From Actinoalloteichus fjordicus (lineage in GTDB: Bacteria; Actinomycetota; Actinomycetes; Mycobacteriales; Pseudonocardiaceae): DNA of 64,000 bases. The stretch lies in the NCBI RefSeq assembly GCF_001941625.1, contig NZ_CP016076.1, forward strand, positions 2,108,001-2,172,000, read 5' to 3'. Numbering within the stretch: the first letter of the stretch is position 1; every line of letters starts with the position of its first letter. Shown one piece after another: positions 7,839-17,973 of the stretch. The notes below the pieces were generated by a model, which made no database searches, was not told the origin of the DNA, and worked only from the letters and a program-made list of their open reading frames with translations. Position numbers and translations under genes: made by a program.

Positions 7839-8455
7839 GCGGGTCGACTCCGCCGTCTCACTCGGCCGTGGCCGAGGCGGACCGGCTCCCGGCGTCAGCC
7901 CGACGAGGCGGTGGGGCAGGACCGGAGTCGGTCCTCGGCGTGTCCTCGCCGGATGACCACCTTTTCTCGGCCTCGTCGGCATGACGTCGCGCTCCGGCGG
8001 ACGTCTCCGCCGGATGCGGCGCCCGGCGGTCCCCGCGTTCGGCGGCGCCGTCCGCAGTGGAGCGGGACGCGCGGCAGACGGGCCGGACCCGTCCGATTCA
8101 TCGGCGCGAGACGACCGGGGGTCCCGGTGGGCGTGACGAACGCGACGCGGCAGACCCCGTCCTCGGCGACCACCATGGGTCGGTGCGATCACGTCGCCGG
8201 ATCGAAGGCCGCTCGGCCGCGTCGCCGCCTGCGGACCTCGGCGTCCGCGAGGATCGGCCGACCCGAAGCACGGCCGCGACCCGATCGAAGCATGAGGCTT
8301 CACCCTGTACGGGCGGTGCGTATTGCCGCCTGTCGGCCGGTTTCGTCCTGGTTGACCCGATCGGGCGGAACCATTCGGGCGGACCCGCGCCACCTCGCGC
8401 TGTGTCCGTCCGCCGTACCTGCTGGACTACGAAGAGAGACGGTAGCGTCACCATC
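7839..8455. other. Intergenic region between thyX and dapA
   Basis: A 617-base stretch with no supported gene. Overlapping open frames on both strands have Arg/Pro/Ser-rich low-complexity translations and no recognisable domain. The gap suggests that dapA and the RNase J gene have their own promoter here. Confidence 0.4.
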
Positions 8456-9412
8456 ATGACCGGATGTCCCACCGCCTTGCCCGGCAGGCCTTTCGGCCGG
8501 GTGCTGACCGCGATGGTCACCCCGTTCGACGCCGAGGGCGCGCTCGATCTCGATCTTGCGCAGGAACTCGCCGTGCACCTGGTGGACAACCAGGGCAACG
8601 ACGGACTGGTGATCAACGGAACCACCGGCGAGTCGCCGACGACCACCGACGCGGAGAAGGTCGACCTCATCCGGGCGGTCACCGACGCGGTCGGCGATCG
8701 GGCCACGATCGTCGCGGGTGCGGGCACCAACGACACCCGACACTCAGTACAACTGGCCAGGGACGCGGAGAAGGCGGGCGCCCACGGGCTGCTCGTCGTC
8801 ACGCCGTACTACTCCCGCCCGCCGCAGGAGGGCCTGATCGCCCATTTCACGGCGGTGGCGGACGCGACCGAGCTGCCGGTGATGCTCTACGACATTCCGC
8901 CGCGCTCGGTGATCCCCATCGAGGTCGAGACGCTGCGGACGCTGGCCGAGCATCCGCGCATCCTGGCGGTGAAGGACTCCAAGCACAATCTGTGGGCGGG
9001 CAGCGAGATCATCGCCAGCACCGACCTCGCGTACTACTGCGGCGAGGACCCGCTGAACCTGCCGTGGCTGTCCGTCGGCGCCGTCGGATTCGTCTCGGTC
9101 ATCGGCCACGTCGTCGGCGACCGCCTGAAGCAGATGCTCGACGCCTTCGAGGCGGGCGAGCCCGCCAAGGCCAGGGAGATCCACGAGGGCCTGCTGCCGG
9201 TGTACCTCTCGATGAACCGCATGGGCGGCACCATGTTCGCCAAGACGGCGTTGCGGCTCTGTGGTTTCGAGACGGGACAGCCGAGGCTGCCGCTGCCTGC
9301 TCCGTCCGAGGAGGAGACCCGGCTGATCGCGGCCGATCTGTGGGAGGCGGGCCTCGTCCTGGTCAATCCGAACACCATGGCCGAGACGGCCCCGAAGGCA
9401 GGCGACCAGTGA
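8456..9412 (+). CDS. dapA: 4-hydroxy-tetrahydrodipicolinate synthase
   Basis: A 318-residue protein of the DapA aldolase family. It condenses pyruvate with aspartate semialdehyde, the first committed step to diaminopimelate and lysine, and so feeds the MurE substrate used in the dcw cluster of this window. Family motifs are visible: LTAMVTPFD, NGTTGES (pyruvate binding), the Tyr in VMLYDIPPRS, and the Schiff-base Lys in ILAVKDSKHN. The ATG is close to the first conserved block; the ribosome site is weak. The stop overlaps the start of the RNase J gene by 4 bases (GTGA), so the two are translationally coupled. Confidence 0.95.
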   Translation: MTGCPTALPGRPFGRVLTAMVTPFDAEGALDLDLAQELAVHLVDNQGNDGLVINGTTGESPTTTDAEKVDLIRAVTDAVGDRATIVAGAGTNDTRHSVQLARDAEKAGAHGLLVVTPYYSRPPQEGLIAHFTAVADATELPVMLYDIPPRSVIPIEVETLRTLAEHPRILAVKDSKHNLWAGSEIIASTDLAYYCGEDPLNLPWLSVGAVGFVSVIGHVVGDRLKQMLDAFEAGEPAKAREIHEGLLPVYLSMNRMGGTMFAKTALRLCGFETGQPRLPLPAPSEEETRLIAADLWEAGLVLVNPNTMAETAPKAGDQ

Positions 9413-11100
9413 CACTGACGGCAACGGATCAGCGCGGAGCCCCCGGCCCGCTTCCCGAGGGCGCCCTGCGCATCGTCGCGCTCGGCGGCATCGGCGAGAT
9501 CGGCAAGAACATGACCGTCTTCGAATACGACGGTCGGCTCCTGATCGTGGACTGCGGAGTCCTGTTCCCCGAGGACGACTCGCCGGGGGTGGACCTGATC
9601 CTGCCGGACTTCCGCGCCATCGAGGACCGGATCGACGACATCGAGGCGCTCGTCCTCACTCACGGCCACGAGGACCACATCGGGGCGGTGCCGTTCCTGC
9701 TGAGGCTGCGTCCCGACCTGCCGGTGATCGGTTCCCGATTCACCCTCGCGCTGCTGGCCGCCAAGTGCAAGGAGCACCGACAGGTGCCCCGGCTCCAGGA
9801 GGTCAAGGAGGGCGAGCACACCCGGCACGGCGCCTTCCAGTGCGAGTTCTTCGCCGTGAACCACTCGATCCCGGACGCGTTGGCGGTCGCGATCCGCACG
9901 CCTGCGGGAACGGTGCTGCACACCGGAGACATCAAGCTAGACCAGCTGCCGCTGGACGGACGGCTCACCGACCTGGCCGGGTTCTCCCGGCTGGGTGACG
10001 AAGGCGTCGACCTCGCCCTGGTGGACTCCACCAATGCCGAGGTCCCCGGCTTCGTCCCGCTGGAGCGCGACATCGGCCCGGTCCTGGACGGGGTCATCGG
10101 CAAGGCGACCCAGCGGGTCATCGTCGCCTGCTTCGCGAGCCACGTGCACCGGGTCCAGCAGGTGCTCGACGTCGCCGTCGCGCATCGCAGGCGGGTCGCG
10201 TTCGTGGGTCGTTCGATGGTGCGCAACATGGGCATCGCCGTCGACCTCGGACTGATCAAGGTGCCGGAAGGCCTGCTGATCGACCTGGACGAGGCCCTGC
10301 AGCTCCCGGAGAGCAAGGTGCTGCTGGTGTCCACCGGCTCGCAGGGCGAGCCGTTGTCGGCCCTGTCGCGGATGGCCAGGGGCGACCATCGACAGATCTC
10401 CATTCGCGCAGGCGACACCGTGGTGCTCGCCAGCTCCCTGATCCCCGGCAACGAGACCGCCGTGTTCGGCGTGGTCAACGGGCTGGTGCGCCTCGGCGCG
10501 CAGATCGTGCACCAGGCGAACGCCAAGGTGCACGTCTCCGGGCACGCCTCGGCGGGCGAGCTGCTGTACCTCTACAACGCGCTGCGCCCGAGCAACGTGA
10601 TGCCGGTCCACGGCGAGTGGCGACACCTGCGGGCCAACGCCGCACTGGCCGAGGCGACCGGAGTGCCCGCGAGCCGCACCGTGATCGCGGAGGACGGCGT
10701 GGTCGTCGACCTGATCGACGGCATCGTGCAGATCGCGGGCCGAGTGGAGATCGGACACGTCTACGTGGACGGGCTCTCGGTCGGCGACGTCGGCGAGTCG
10801 ACGCTGTCGGATCGTCTCGTCCTCGGCGAGGGCGGCTTCATCTCCATCACCGTCGCGATCGACAGCGCCACCGGTCGCGCCGTCGCCCCGCCGACCGTGT
10901 CGGGTCGCGGGTTCTCCGACGACCCCAAGGCCCTGGACGAGGTCGTCGCGCTGGTGGAGTCGGAGCTGTCGCGCACCGAGGTCGAGGGCATCACCGATCC
11001 GCACCGCGTCGCCCAGGCGGTGCGCCGGGTCGTCGGTCGCTGGGTGGCCGCCACCTACCGCCGCAGGCCGATGATCATCCCCACGGTGCTGCCGGTCTGA
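9409..11100 (+). CDS. rnj: Ribonuclease J
   Basis: A 563-residue beta-lactamase-fold RNase (beta-CASP). It starts at GTG within the dapA stop (GTGA), and the conserved part begins LRIVALGGIGEIGKNMTVFEY. The metal-binding H-x-H-x-D-H motif is visible as LTHGHEDHIGA, with further ligands in HTGDIKLD and the C-terminal motif VHVSGHASAGEL. RNase J has 5'-3' exonuclease and endonuclease activity in mRNA decay and rRNA maturation. The dapA-rnj pair followed by ftsK matches M. tuberculosis Rv2753c-Rv2752c-Rv2748c. An 11-bp hairpin follows the stop. Confidence 0.95.
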   Translation: MTLTATDQRGAPGPLPEGALRIVALGGIGEIGKNMTVFEYDGRLLIVDCGVLFPEDDSPGVDLILPDFRAIEDRIDDIEALVLTHGHEDHIGAVPFLLRLRPDLPVIGSRFTLALLAAKCKEHRQVPRLQEVKEGEHTRHGAFQCEFFAVNHSIPDALAVAIRTPAGTVLHTGDIKLDQLPLDGRLTDLAGFSRLGDEGVDLALVDSTNAEVPGFVPLERDIGPVLDGVIGKATQRVIVACFASHVHRVQQVLDVAVAHRRRVAFVGRSMVRNMGIAVDLGLIKVPEGLLIDLDEALQLPESKVLLVSTGSQGEPLSALSRMARGDHRQISIRAGDTVVLASSLIPGNETAVFGVVNGLVRLGAQIVHQANAKVHVSGHASAGELLYLYNALRPSNVMPVHGEWRHLRANAALAEATGVPASRTVIAEDGVVVDLIDGIVQIAGRVEIGHVYVDGLSVGDVGESTLSDRLVLGEGGFISITVAIDSATGRAVAPPTVSGRGFSDDPKALDEVVALVESELSRTEVEGITDPHRVAQAVRRVVGRWVAATYRRRPMIIPTVLPV

Positions 11101-11111
11101 TCTGCCGGGCT

Positions 11112-11139
11112 GCCGCCTGCCCGTCCGAGGGCAGGCGGC
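11112..11139 (+). terminator. Hairpin terminator after RNase J gene
   Basis: GCCGCCTGCCC (11112-11122) and GGGCAGGCGGC (11129-11139) form a perfect 11-bp stem with a 6-base loop, 12 bases after the stop codon. No U-run follows. It marks the probable end of the dapA-rnj transcript. Confidence 0.75.
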
Positions 11140-11180
11140 GGCTCTGGCCGAGGCGTGTTGAATCAGCTGGTCCTGATTCG

Positions 11181-11431
11181 ATGAAGGTGATGACCGCCGC
11201 CGAGGTCTCCCGATGCCTCTCCACCGTGCCGGACCAGGCAGAACACGGCGAGCGCATCGTCGTGACACGAGGAGGTGGATGCTCGCCGTGATCGGTCCTG
11301 CTCCGGTCCTCTCCGGTCGGGTCTTCAAGGACCTGGTCAGCCGAGGCGGACTCGACGAGGACTTCGGACGAGACGTCGAACAGGCCCGAGAACTCCTCGT
11401 CGAGCAGGAGCCTCCGTGGCACGACGACTGA
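11181..11431 (+). pseudogene. Frameshifted Phd/YefM-type antitoxin
   Basis: The first reading frame (ATG 11181 to stop 11289-11291) gives MKVMTAAEVSRCLSTVPDQA, then EHGERIVVTRGG, the standard N-terminal block of Phd/YefM antitoxins. The expected continuation (AVIGPAP, a Leu/Val helix, and a DEDFGRDVEQAR tail) appears in another frame, entered near 11274, and ends at 11431. One base is therefore missing, or two are extra, around GGAGGTGGATG. It is either a broken gene, a sequencing error, or less likely a programmed shift. A VapC-like toxin start overlaps its end, as in intact modules. The family is recognised by its two halves together. Confidence 0.7.
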
Positions 11432-11559
11432 TCTCCGGCTCCGGGCCTTCTGCCGAGCTGGGCGCGGCACCGGTCACCCTCGGCAATGTCCAGCCGCCTC
11501 AGATCACACCAGAAGCCGTGTGGTTCGTGTGGCGGATGGTGCCGCCTACTACCGTATGA
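11416..11559 (+). pseudogene. Possible remnant of a VapC/PIN toxin start
   Basis: A GTG at 11416, overlapping the end of the antitoxin remnant, opens a frame beginning VARRLI. PIN-domain toxins of Phd-VapC modules often start M-A-R-R-L-I-L-D-T. After these residues the sequence (SGSGPSAELGAAPV) loses the conserved Asp and PIN motifs, and the frame stops just before ftsK. It looks like a toxin gene reduced to its first codons. The match is short, so this could be chance. Confidence 0.3.
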
Positions 11560-11562
11560 CAC

Positions 11563-14097
11563 ATGGCTGGGCGGACCACGACCTCGGGGAAGAGCACCAC
11601 GGGTAGTCGAAGCACGTCGAAGTCGGGCGGCAGTCGATCCGGCAGCCGCACGACGACGCGACGGCCCTCGGGGAAGAAGGCGTCGACCTCGGGTCGGCGC
11701 AAGGGCTCGGTGACCACGCTGACGCTGCTCAAACGGGGCGCGGGCAGTGTGGTTCGCGCGGTGTCCCGTACCCGCGAACTCGATCCGGAGCATCGCAGGG
11801 ACGCCCTGGGCATGGTGTTGATCGGCCTGGCCATCGTGACCGCCGCAGGCGTCTGGTGGGAGGCGGGCGGCCCGGTCGGGTCCTGGGTGGACGCGGCCCT
11901 GCGCAGCTTCCTCGGCCTGGGCGCGGTGGTCTTCCCGATCGTCCTGCTGGGCGTCGGCTTCTCGCTGATGCGTGCCGAGGCACAGCCGGAGAACCGGCCT
12001 CGTCATGCCGTCGGCTCGCTGCTGGCGATCCTCGGCGTGCAGGGAATCCTGCACCTCGCGACCGGTGCCCCCACCGATCCGCCCGCCTGGCGGGACTCGG
12101 CCGGGGTCATCGGCTTCCTGCTCGGCGGCCCGCTCGGCCAGGGCCTCACCGCCTGGGTCGCGGGCCCGCTGCTCGCCCTCATCTGCGGCCTCGGCCTGCT
12201 GATCCTCACCGGCACCTCCGTGCGGCGGATTCCCGAGCGGCTGCGTGAGCTGGCCGGACTCACTGATCCCGACCGCGTACTGCGCGAGGAGCGCTATCCG
12301 GTGGACGCCGAGCCGATCGAGCCCGTCACCGCGCGGACGCGCAGGCCTGCCCGGCGTAGGCAGGGCAGCGCGGCGGCGTCGGCGGCCGAGGCCGAGGCCG
12401 AGACGGCAGCGGAGGTCGACGCACCTGCCGCCGCCCCCGCCCGCCCCGGCCGGGCGAAGAAGGCCAAGCCCGCAGCGGCAGGCGCGGCCGGGGCGGCTGC
12501 GGCGAGTTCCGGCGCGGACGCCGACCACGACGCCGCCACGCAGGCCGTCGCCGCAGAGCCCCCCGCCGAGAGCGCAGGCTCGGGCGGCTTCGCCCCGGTG
12601 CGGGCGGTGGAGGGCGACTATCGGCTTCCCCCGGCCGACCTGCTCAAGGCGGGAGATCCGCCGCGAGCGCGCAGCAAGGCGAACGACTCCATGATCGAGG
12701 CCATCAGCGGGGTGCTGGACCAGTTCTCCATCGACGCCAAGGTCACCGGCTTCACCCGTGGCCCGACGGTCACCCGCTACGAGGTCGAGCTGGGCCCCGG
12801 CGTGAAGGTCGAGAAGATCACCGCGCTGACCAAGAACATCGCCTACGCGGCGGCCACCGACAACATCCGGCTGCTCGCGCCGATCCCCGGCAAGTCGGCG
12901 GTCGGCATCGAGGTGCCCAACAGCGATCGCGAGATGGTCCGGCTGGCCGACGTGCTGTACTCCACGACCGCCGTCGGCGACGAGCATCCGCTGGTGATCG
13001 GCCTCGGCAAGGACATCGAAGGCCACATGCTCACCGCGAACCTGGCGAAGATGCCGCACCTGCTGTGTGCGGGGTCGACCGGGTCCGGAAAGTCGAGCTT
13101 CGTCAACTCGATGCTGGTCTCCCTGCTCGCCCGCGCCACGCCCGCCGAGGTCAGGATGATCCTGATCGACCCGAAGATGGTCGAGTTGACCCCGTACGAG
13201 GGCATCCCGCACCTGATCACGCCGATCATCACCCAGCCGAAGAAGGCGGCCGCCGCGCTGAGCTGGCTCGTGGAGGAGATGGAGCAGCGCTACCAGGACA
13301 TGCAGGTCAGCAAGGTCCGGCACGTCGACGACTTCAACCGCAAGGTGCGTTCTGGCGAGATCACCGCCCCGCCGGGCAGCGAGCGCGTCTACCAGCCCTA
13401 CCCCTACATCCTGGCGATCGTCGACGAACTCGCCGACCTGATGATGACCGCGCCTCGGGACGTCGAGGACGCCATCGTGCGCATCACGCAGAAGGCGCGG
13501 GCGGCGGGCATCCACCTGGTGCTGGCCACGCAGCGGCCCAGCGTGGACGTGGTGACCGGTCTGATCAAGACCAACGTCCCCTCTCGACTGGCCTTCGCCA
13601 CGTCCTCGCTGACCGACTCCCGCGTCATCCTCGATCAGCCCGGCGCGGAGAAGCTGATCGGCATGGGCGACGGGCTCTACCTGCCGATGGGCGCGTCCCG
13701 TCCGGTGCGGATGCAGGGTGCCTTCATCACCGACGAGGAGATCTCGGCGGTCGTCGCCTACACCAAGGACCAGGCGCAGCCCGAGTATCAGGACGGGGTC
13801 ACCGTCGCCAAGGCGGGCGAGCAGAAGGAGATCGACTCCGACATCGGGGACGACCTCGACGTGCTGCTCCAGGCCGCCGAGCTCGTGGTCACCAGTCAGT
13901 TCGGCTCGACCTCGATGCTGCAACGCAAGCTCCGGGTCGGCTTTGCCAAGGCGGGGCGCTTGATGGACCTGCTGGAGAGCCGCTCGATCGTCGGCCCGTC
14001 CGAGGGTTCGAAGGCGCGCGATGTGCTGGTCAAGCCGGACGAGCTGGACTCGGTCCTGCTGCTGATCAAGGGCGGCGGCTCCGCCGAGGAGGAGTGA
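11563..14097 (+). CDS. ftsK: DNA translocase FtsK
   Basis: An 844-residue FtsK/SpoIIIE ATPase that pumps DNA through the closing septum and helps resolve chromosome dimers. A basic Ser/Arg-rich N terminus precedes four hydrophobic segments (about residues 80-230). An Ala/Glu-rich linker (about 260-345) follows, then the motor domain. Walker A is GSTGSGKSS (about residues 504-512), Walker B lies near [11 protein letters not shown], and [11 protein letters not shown]-like RecA-core motifs follow. The C terminus carries the winged-helix gamma domain ([19 protein letters not shown]), which reads DNA polarity sequences. The ATG directly follows the toxin-antitoxin remnant. Confidence 0.97.
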   Translation: MAGRTTTSGKSTTGSRSTSKSGGSRSGSRTTTRRPSGKKASTSGRRKGSVTTLTLLKRGAGSVVRAVSRTRELDPEHRRDALGMVLIGLAIVTAAGVWWEAGGPVGSWVDAALRSFLGLGAVVFPIVLLGVGFSLMRAEAQPENRPRHAVGSLLAILGVQGILHLATGAPTDPPAWRDSAGVIGFLLGGPLGQGLTAWVAGPLLALICGLGLLILTGTSVRRIPERLRELAGLTDPDRVLREERYPVDAEPIEPVTARTRRPARRRQGSAAASAAEAEAETAAEVDAPAAAPARPGRAKKAKPAAAGAAGAAAASSGADADHDAATQAVAAEPPAESAGSGGFAPVRAVEGDYRLPPADLLKAGDPPRARSKANDSMIEAISGVLDQFSIDAKVTGFTRGPTVTRYEVELGPGVKVEKITALTKNIAYAAATDNIRLLAPIPGKSAVGIEVPNSDREMVRLADVLYSTTAVGDEHPLVIGLGKDIEGHMLTANLAKMPHLLCAGSTGSGKSSFVNSMLVSLLARATPAEVRMILIDPKMVELTPYEGIPHLITPIITQPKKAAAALSWLVEEMEQRYQDMQVSKVRHVDDFNRKVRSGEITAPPGSERVYQPYPYILAIVDELADLMMTAPRDVEDAIVRITQKARAAGIHLVLATQRPSVDVVTGLIKTNVPSRLAFATSSLTDSRVILDQPGAEKLIGMGDGLYLPMGASRPVRMQGAFITDEEISAVVAYTKDQAQPEYQDGVTVAKAGEQKEIDSDIGDDLDVLLQAAELVVTSQFGSTSMLQRKLRVGFAKAGRLMDLLESRSIVGPSEGSKARDVLVKPDELDSVLLLIKGGGSAEEE

Positions 14098-14160
14098 GCG
14101 GTTTCGGCAGGCTCACCCGGCGGTCGGCGCGGGTCGCCCGGCGGAGGCGAGACACCGAGA

Positions 14161-14192
14161 GGCTGGTGCGGGCCCCAGGACGCGCACCAGCC
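14161..14192. terminator. Bidirectional hairpin between ftsK and phospholipase gene
   Basis: GGCTGGTGCG (14161-14170) pairs with CGCACCAGCC (14183-14192) over a 12-base loop. It lies between the ends of two convergent genes, so it can serve transcripts from both sides. Confidence 0.7.
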
Positions 14193-14202
14193 CGCCGGGT
14201 GA

Positions 14203-14712
14203 TCAGCGGCCGCTGACCAGCTGCGCCTGGGTCTCGACCTTGCTCAGGGCGTCGGCCGTGGTGCCGGAGCCGCCGAAGTTCCGGACCGCGTAGTAATAGA
14301 CGTCTGCGGTGCGCTCACACGTCCATCCGCCGCCGCAGACCGAATACATGTCGGACCGGAATTTGTCGTCGATACGCAGTCGGTTCGCCTCGGTGAACCG
14401 GCCCTGCAGCTTGTAGTTCCGGTAACCGAAGTCGTGCCGGTGGCAGGAGTTGAGGAATTCGTATCCGAACGGCTGGTCGGGCGACCAGGAACACCCGTCG
14501 GACGACCAGTCGAGCTGATCCGAGTGCGGCGCCTGTCCTCGGGTGGTGACGAACTGGCCGAGCGAGACGCTGAAGACCTGATTGTCCGTGAAGGCCTGGA
14601 GTTCGGCGGGCGGCAGGGCGGCGTTCGCGGTTCCGGTGCCGAGGAAGACGGCGGCGGCGGCCAGGACCGAGGCGAAGGCGGCCTTGACGGTGCGGCGCAG
14701 GGTGGTTGTCAC
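14203..14712 (-). CDS. Secreted bacterial phospholipase A2
   Basis: A 169-residue protein. The GTG start (complement of 14710-14712) has AGGAG 6 bases upstream and begins VTTTLRRTVKAAF. A hydrophobic signal peptide follows, ending near GTANAALPP. The mature part carries the prokaryotic phospholipase A2 motif C-x-R-H-D-F-G-Y (SCHRHDFGYRNY), with the His-Asp catalytic pair and several Cys that could form disulfides (DGCSW, SVCGGGWTCE). Such enzymes, first known from Streptomyces violaceoruber, cut the sn-2 acyl ester of phospholipids with calcium. It is a single gene convergent with ftsK. Confidence 0.9.
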   Translation of the reverse strand: MTTTLRRTVKAAFASVLAAAAVFLGTGTANAALPPAELQAFTDNQVFSVSLGQFVTTRGQAPHSDQLDWSSDGCSWSPDQPFGYEFLNSCHRHDFGYRNYKLQGRFTEANRLRIDDKFRSDMYSVCGGGWTCERTADVYYYAVRNFGGSGTTADALSKVETQAQLVSGR

Positions 14713-14908
14713 GAAATCTCCTAGCAGGTCGAGATGCTGGTAGAAGATTTCTAACTGTTCGGTCTTGGTAAAGCCAGGAGCCCGGCTCGAAAGCGCGGAT
14801 GAACAGGGGGTGCGGACTGGGGTCGAATGCCTAGGGGGGTACGGAATAACGACGACCCATCGTGACGGATAGTCCGCATTGGAATGAGTCAACGGCCGAT
14901 CGGGTGAT

Positions 14909-15421
14909 TCACGACGGCAGTGTCAACAGCATTCGACTGTTTCCGAGGGTGTTGGGCTTGGCATAGGGCAGGTCAAGGAACTCCGCGACCCCCTCGTCCA
15001 GCGAGCGCCGCATCTCCTCGTAGACCTCGGGAGAGACCGGGGTGCCGTCGATCTCCACGAAGCCGTGCCTGCCGAAGAACTCCGTCTCGAAGGTCAGGAC
15101 GAAGATCCGGGCCAGCCCCAACTCCACCGCCGCCTCGACCAGCCGCGCCACGACCCGGTGGCCGACGCCCCGGCCCAGCGCCGACGGCGCGACCGCCACG
15201 GTCCTGATCTCGGCGAGGTCCTCCCACAGCACGTGCAGCGCGCCGCAGCCCACGACCTCGCCGTCCACCTCGGCGACCCAGAACTCCTGGACGCTCTCGT
15301 ACAGCGTCACCAGCTCCTTGGTCAGCAGGACCTTCCCCGCGTACGCGTCCACCAGCGTCTTGATGGGACGGACGTCGGCGATCCTGGCGCGACGGACGAG
15401 AACCACTGGCTGCTGTGACAC
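14909..15421 (-). CDS. argA: Amino-acid N-acetyltransferase (GNAT-type, ArgA-like)
   Basis: A 170-residue single-domain GNAT protein close in length and motifs to M. tuberculosis Rv2747, which acetylates L-glutamate (or glutamine) as the first step of arginine synthesis. The acetyl-CoA loop is visible as VAPSALGRGVGHRVV (R-x-x-G-x-G/V), after EIRTVAV. Other conserved parts are the substrate-side LLTKELVTLYESVQEFWVAE and FGRHGFVEI. It sits between ftsK and the pgsA/clgR group as Rv2747 does, which supports the assignment. It lacks the amino acid kinase domain of classical E. coli ArgA. Confidence 0.85.
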   Translation of the reverse strand: MSQQPVVLVRRARIADVRPIKTLVDAYAGKVLLTKELVTLYESVQEFWVAEVDGEVVGCGALHVLWEDLAEIRTVAVAPSALGRGVGHRVVARLVEAAVELGLARIFVLTFETEFFGRHGFVEIDGTPVSPEVYEEMRRSLDEGVAEFLDLPYAKPNTLGNSRMLLTLPS

Positions 15422-15518
15422 GACGAGAACACTAGCCCGGCGCGCCGCAGTCCGACCCCGATCGAGACTGCCACCTCACCCGTTGAGATCAACCCGACCG
15501 GGCGCTGGACGAGCTCGA

Positions 15519-15893
15519 ATGGTGGTGGTCGCAGGTGTCAGCGTCCCAGCGCGCGGAGCTGATCAACGAGGCGATCTGGTGCATCGGTTGATCAACGGCT
15601 GCTTCTTCTACCGTAGAACTCGGCGACGCAAGACCCGACTCGACTTCGAGTTCTGGCTCCTGCTGCACTTCCAGGAGCGGACCGCCTGGCTGCGCGACGC
15701 CGACGCGACGATCCGGGAACTCCGGCGGCACCTGCCGCGTTACGAGAAGAGCACGGTGAGCCTCGCCGATTTCGCCGAGGGCGTCGACGACGCGGTCCGC
15801 CGCGCCAAGGCCGCCGAGCGCGACACGCCGCACCACACGCGGAACCCCTCCACCAGCGTGTGGCGCCTGGTCGAGCGCATCAGGGCCCCGTGA
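15519..15893 (+). CDS. Hypothetical protein, possibly a frame-disrupted remnant
   Basis: I do not recognise this 124-residue frame. The C-terminal two thirds look protein-like: [20 protein letters not shown], a charged helix [16 protein letters not shown], and [17 protein letters not shown]. The N-terminal part from the ATG at 15519 is less convincing. In the neighbouring frame the DNA just upstream encodes [20 protein letters not shown] and ends at a stop near 15592, which also looks protein-like. The two pieces together could be one gene split by a frameshift. It ends 38 bases before the chosen rimO start. A start at the GTG at 15579 is also possible. Confidence 0.35.
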   Translation: MVVVAGVSVPARGADQRGDLVHRLINGCFFYRRTRRRKTRLDFEFWLLLHFQERTAWLRDADATIRELRRHLPRYEKSTVSLADFAEGVDDAVRRAKAAERDTPHHTRNPSTSVWRLVERIRAP

Positions 15894-15931
15894 GGTCATG
15901 GCGGTCTGGTGTCGGCCGTTACCCTTGTGCC

Positions 15932-17362
15932 GTGCCGCCACCACCTGCCGCTCGCCGCGTCGCCATGGTCACCCTCGGATGCTCTCGAAACGAGGTGGAC
16001 TCCGAAGAGCTGGCCGGCCGGCTCTCGGCCGACGGCTGGGACCTGGTCGAGACCGACGGCCCGCAGCAGCCGGACGTCGTCATGGTCAACACCTGCGGCT
16101 TCATCGAGTCGGCGAAGAAGGACTCGGTGGACACGCTGCTGGCCGCCGCCGACACGGGCGCGAAGGTCGTCGCCGTCGGCTGCATGGCCGAGCGCTACGG
16201 CGTCGAGCTGGCCGATCAGCTTCCCGAGGCCGACGCCGTACTGGGCTTCGACCACTACCCGGCCGTGGCCGAACGACTCGACGACGTCCTCGCCGGGCGA
16301 TCCCTGGCCTCGCATACCCCCACCGACCGCAGGCTGCTGCTGCCGATCTCCCCGGTCCAGCGGCCCACCGCCGCCGAGGACGTCACGGTTCCCGGCCACG
16401 CCTGGGGGCCGACGGTCCTGCGGCGCAGGCTGGACGACGCCCCGGTGGCCCCGCTCAAGCTCGCCTCCGGTTGTGATCGTCGCTGCACCTTCTGCGCGAT
16501 CCCCTCCTTCCGAGGCGCCTTCGTGTCCCGCACGGCCGAGGAGATCCTCGGCGAGGCGGCCTGGCTGGCCGAACAGGGAGTTCGCGAGCTGTTCCTGGTG
16601 AGCGAGAACTCCACCTCCTACGGCAAGGACCTCGGCGATCTGCGAGCGCTGGAGAAGCTGGTTCCCCGGCTCGCCGCCGTCCCCGGCGTCGACCGGGTGC
16701 GGGTCTCCTACCTTCAGCCCGCCGAGACCCGGCCGGGGCTGATCGACGCCATCGCCACGACGCCGGGTGTCGCCCCCTACTTCGACCTGTCCTTCCAGCA
16801 TTCCAGTGAGACGGTGCTCCGTAGGATGCGCCGGTTCGGCTCCACCGAGTCCTTCCTCGCCCTCATCGATCAGATCCGCGCCAAGGCCCCGGAAGCGGGC
16901 CTGCGGAGCAATGTGATCGTCGGGTTCCCGGGGGAGACCGAGGCGGACGTCGCTGAACTGGAGGACTTCCTCACCAGGGCTCGGCTCGACGTGGTGGGCG
17001 TCTTCGGTTACTCGGACGAGGACGGCACCGAGGCGGCGGACTTCGACGGCAAGGTCGACGCCGACGTGATCGCGGAGCGGGTCGCCAGGGTCTCCTCGCT
17101 GGTGGAGGAGCTGACCGCGCAGCGCGCGGAGGAACGCGTCGGCGAGGAGGTCACCGTGTTGGTGGAACGAGTCGAGACCGAGGACGAGGACTGTGCGGGT
17201 CGTGCCGCGCACCAGGGTCCCGAGGTGGACGGGGAGTGCATCTTCAGCGAGTCCGAGGGGTTGAAGGTCGGTGATCTCGTCCGGGCCAGGGTGATCGGGT
17301 CCGAGGGCGTGGACCTCATCGTGGAGCCGGTGGATTCGGGGCCGGGAGGGCAGGAGTCGTGA
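15932..17362 (+). CDS. rimO: Ribosomal protein uS12 methylthiotransferase RimO
   Basis: A 476-residue radical SAM enzyme that methylthiolates the conserved Asp of ribosomal protein S12. Domain order is visible. The N-terminal UPF0004 domain has [31 protein letters not shown] and AVGCMAERY, whose three Cys hold one cluster. The radical SAM core has [15 protein letters not shown] (C-x3-C-x2-C). A C-terminal TRAM domain follows ([21 protein letters not shown]). [13 protein letters not shown] fits RimO better than MiaB. The GTG at 15932 is chosen because homology starts at once; the frame is open upstream. The stop overlaps the next start (GTGA). Confidence 0.95.
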   Translation: MPPPPAARRVAMVTLGCSRNEVDSEELAGRLSADGWDLVETDGPQQPDVVMVNTCGFIESAKKDSVDTLLAAADTGAKVVAVGCMAERYGVELADQLPEADAVLGFDHYPAVAERLDDVLAGRSLASHTPTDRRLLLPISPVQRPTAAEDVTVPGHAWGPTVLRRRLDDAPVAPLKLASGCDRRCTFCAIPSFRGAFVSRTAEEILGEAAWLAEQGVRELFLVSENSTSYGKDLGDLRALEKLVPRLAAVPGVDRVRVSYLQPAETRPGLIDAIATTPGVAPYFDLSFQHSSETVLRRMRRFGSTESFLALIDQIRAKAPEAGLRSNVIVGFPGETEADVAELEDFLTRARLDVVGVFGYSDEDGTEAADFDGKVDADVIAERVARVSSLVEELTAQRAEERVGEEVTVLVERVETEDEDCAGRAAHQGPEVDGECIFSESEGLKVGDLVRARVIGSEGVDLIVEPVDSGPGGQES

Positions 17363-17973
17363 CCGCCGCCGCCGACGACACCGTCGAACCGACGCCGACC
17401 CCGGTTCCGGTCGTCAACGTCGCCAACGCGCTGACGGTCTTCCGTCTCCTGCTCGTGCCGGTGTTCCTCTTCGCGCTGCTGGACGACGGCGGCGAGAGCA
17501 CCACCTGGCGGCTGGTGGCGACCGGGATCTTCCTGCTGGCCGCCGCGACCGACCGCCTGGACGGCGACCTGGCCCGCAAGCGCGGGCTCATCACCGACTT
17601 CGGCAAGATCGCCGATCCGATCGCGGACAAGACCCTCATTGGCTCCGCGCTGATCGGACTCAGCATCCTCGGCGAGCTGCCCTGGTGGGTCACCGTCGTG
17701 ATCCTTGCGCGCGAGCTGGGGGTCACCCTGCTCCGGTTCTGGGTGATCCGCCACGGCGTCATCCCGGCCAGCCGAGGCGGCAAGGCCAAGACGATCGCGC
17801 AGATCGTGGCGATCGTGCTCTTCCTGCTGCCGCTGCCGGACGGATTCGCCTTCGCGGCAGGCACGGTGATGGCCGTGGCGGTCGGGCTGACGCTGGCCAC
17901 CGGGATCGACTACGTGGTGCGGGCGGTGCGGCTGCGGGCCAGGGGACGTCGGGCGATCGCGGGAGCTCCGTGA
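17359..17973 (+). CDS. pgsA: CDP-alcohol phosphatidyltransferase, PgsA type
   Basis: A 204-residue membrane enzyme with about five hydrophobic segments. The family motif D-x2-D-G-x2-A-R-x8-G-x3-D-x3-D is visible as [12 protein letters not shown] followed by [11 protein letters not shown]. It is most likely CDP-diacylglycerol-glycerol-3-phosphate 3-phosphatidyltransferase (phosphatidylglycerophosphate synthase), matching M. tuberculosis pgsA3 next to clgR. Substrate cannot be fixed from motifs alone. The GTG start overlaps the rimO stop, and its own stop overlaps the cinA start (GTGA), so the three genes are coupled. Confidence 0.9.
   Translation: MTAAADDTVEPTPTPVPVVNVANALTVFRLLLVPVFLFALLDDGGESTTWRLVATGIFLLAAATDRLDGDLARKRGLITDFGKIADPIADKTLIGSALIGLSILGELPWWVTVVILARELGVTLLRFWVIRHGVIPASRGGKAKTIAQIVAIVLFLLPLPDGFAFAAGTVMAVAVGLTLATGIDYVVRAVRLRARGRRAIAGAP

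Noticed and set aside
9937-13923. 1328-codon open frame on the minus strand
   Set aside because: It lies antisense to the RNase J gene and ftsK, and its translation is rich in Arg, Gly, Asp and His repeats without a domain. It is a by-product of high GC at third codon positions.
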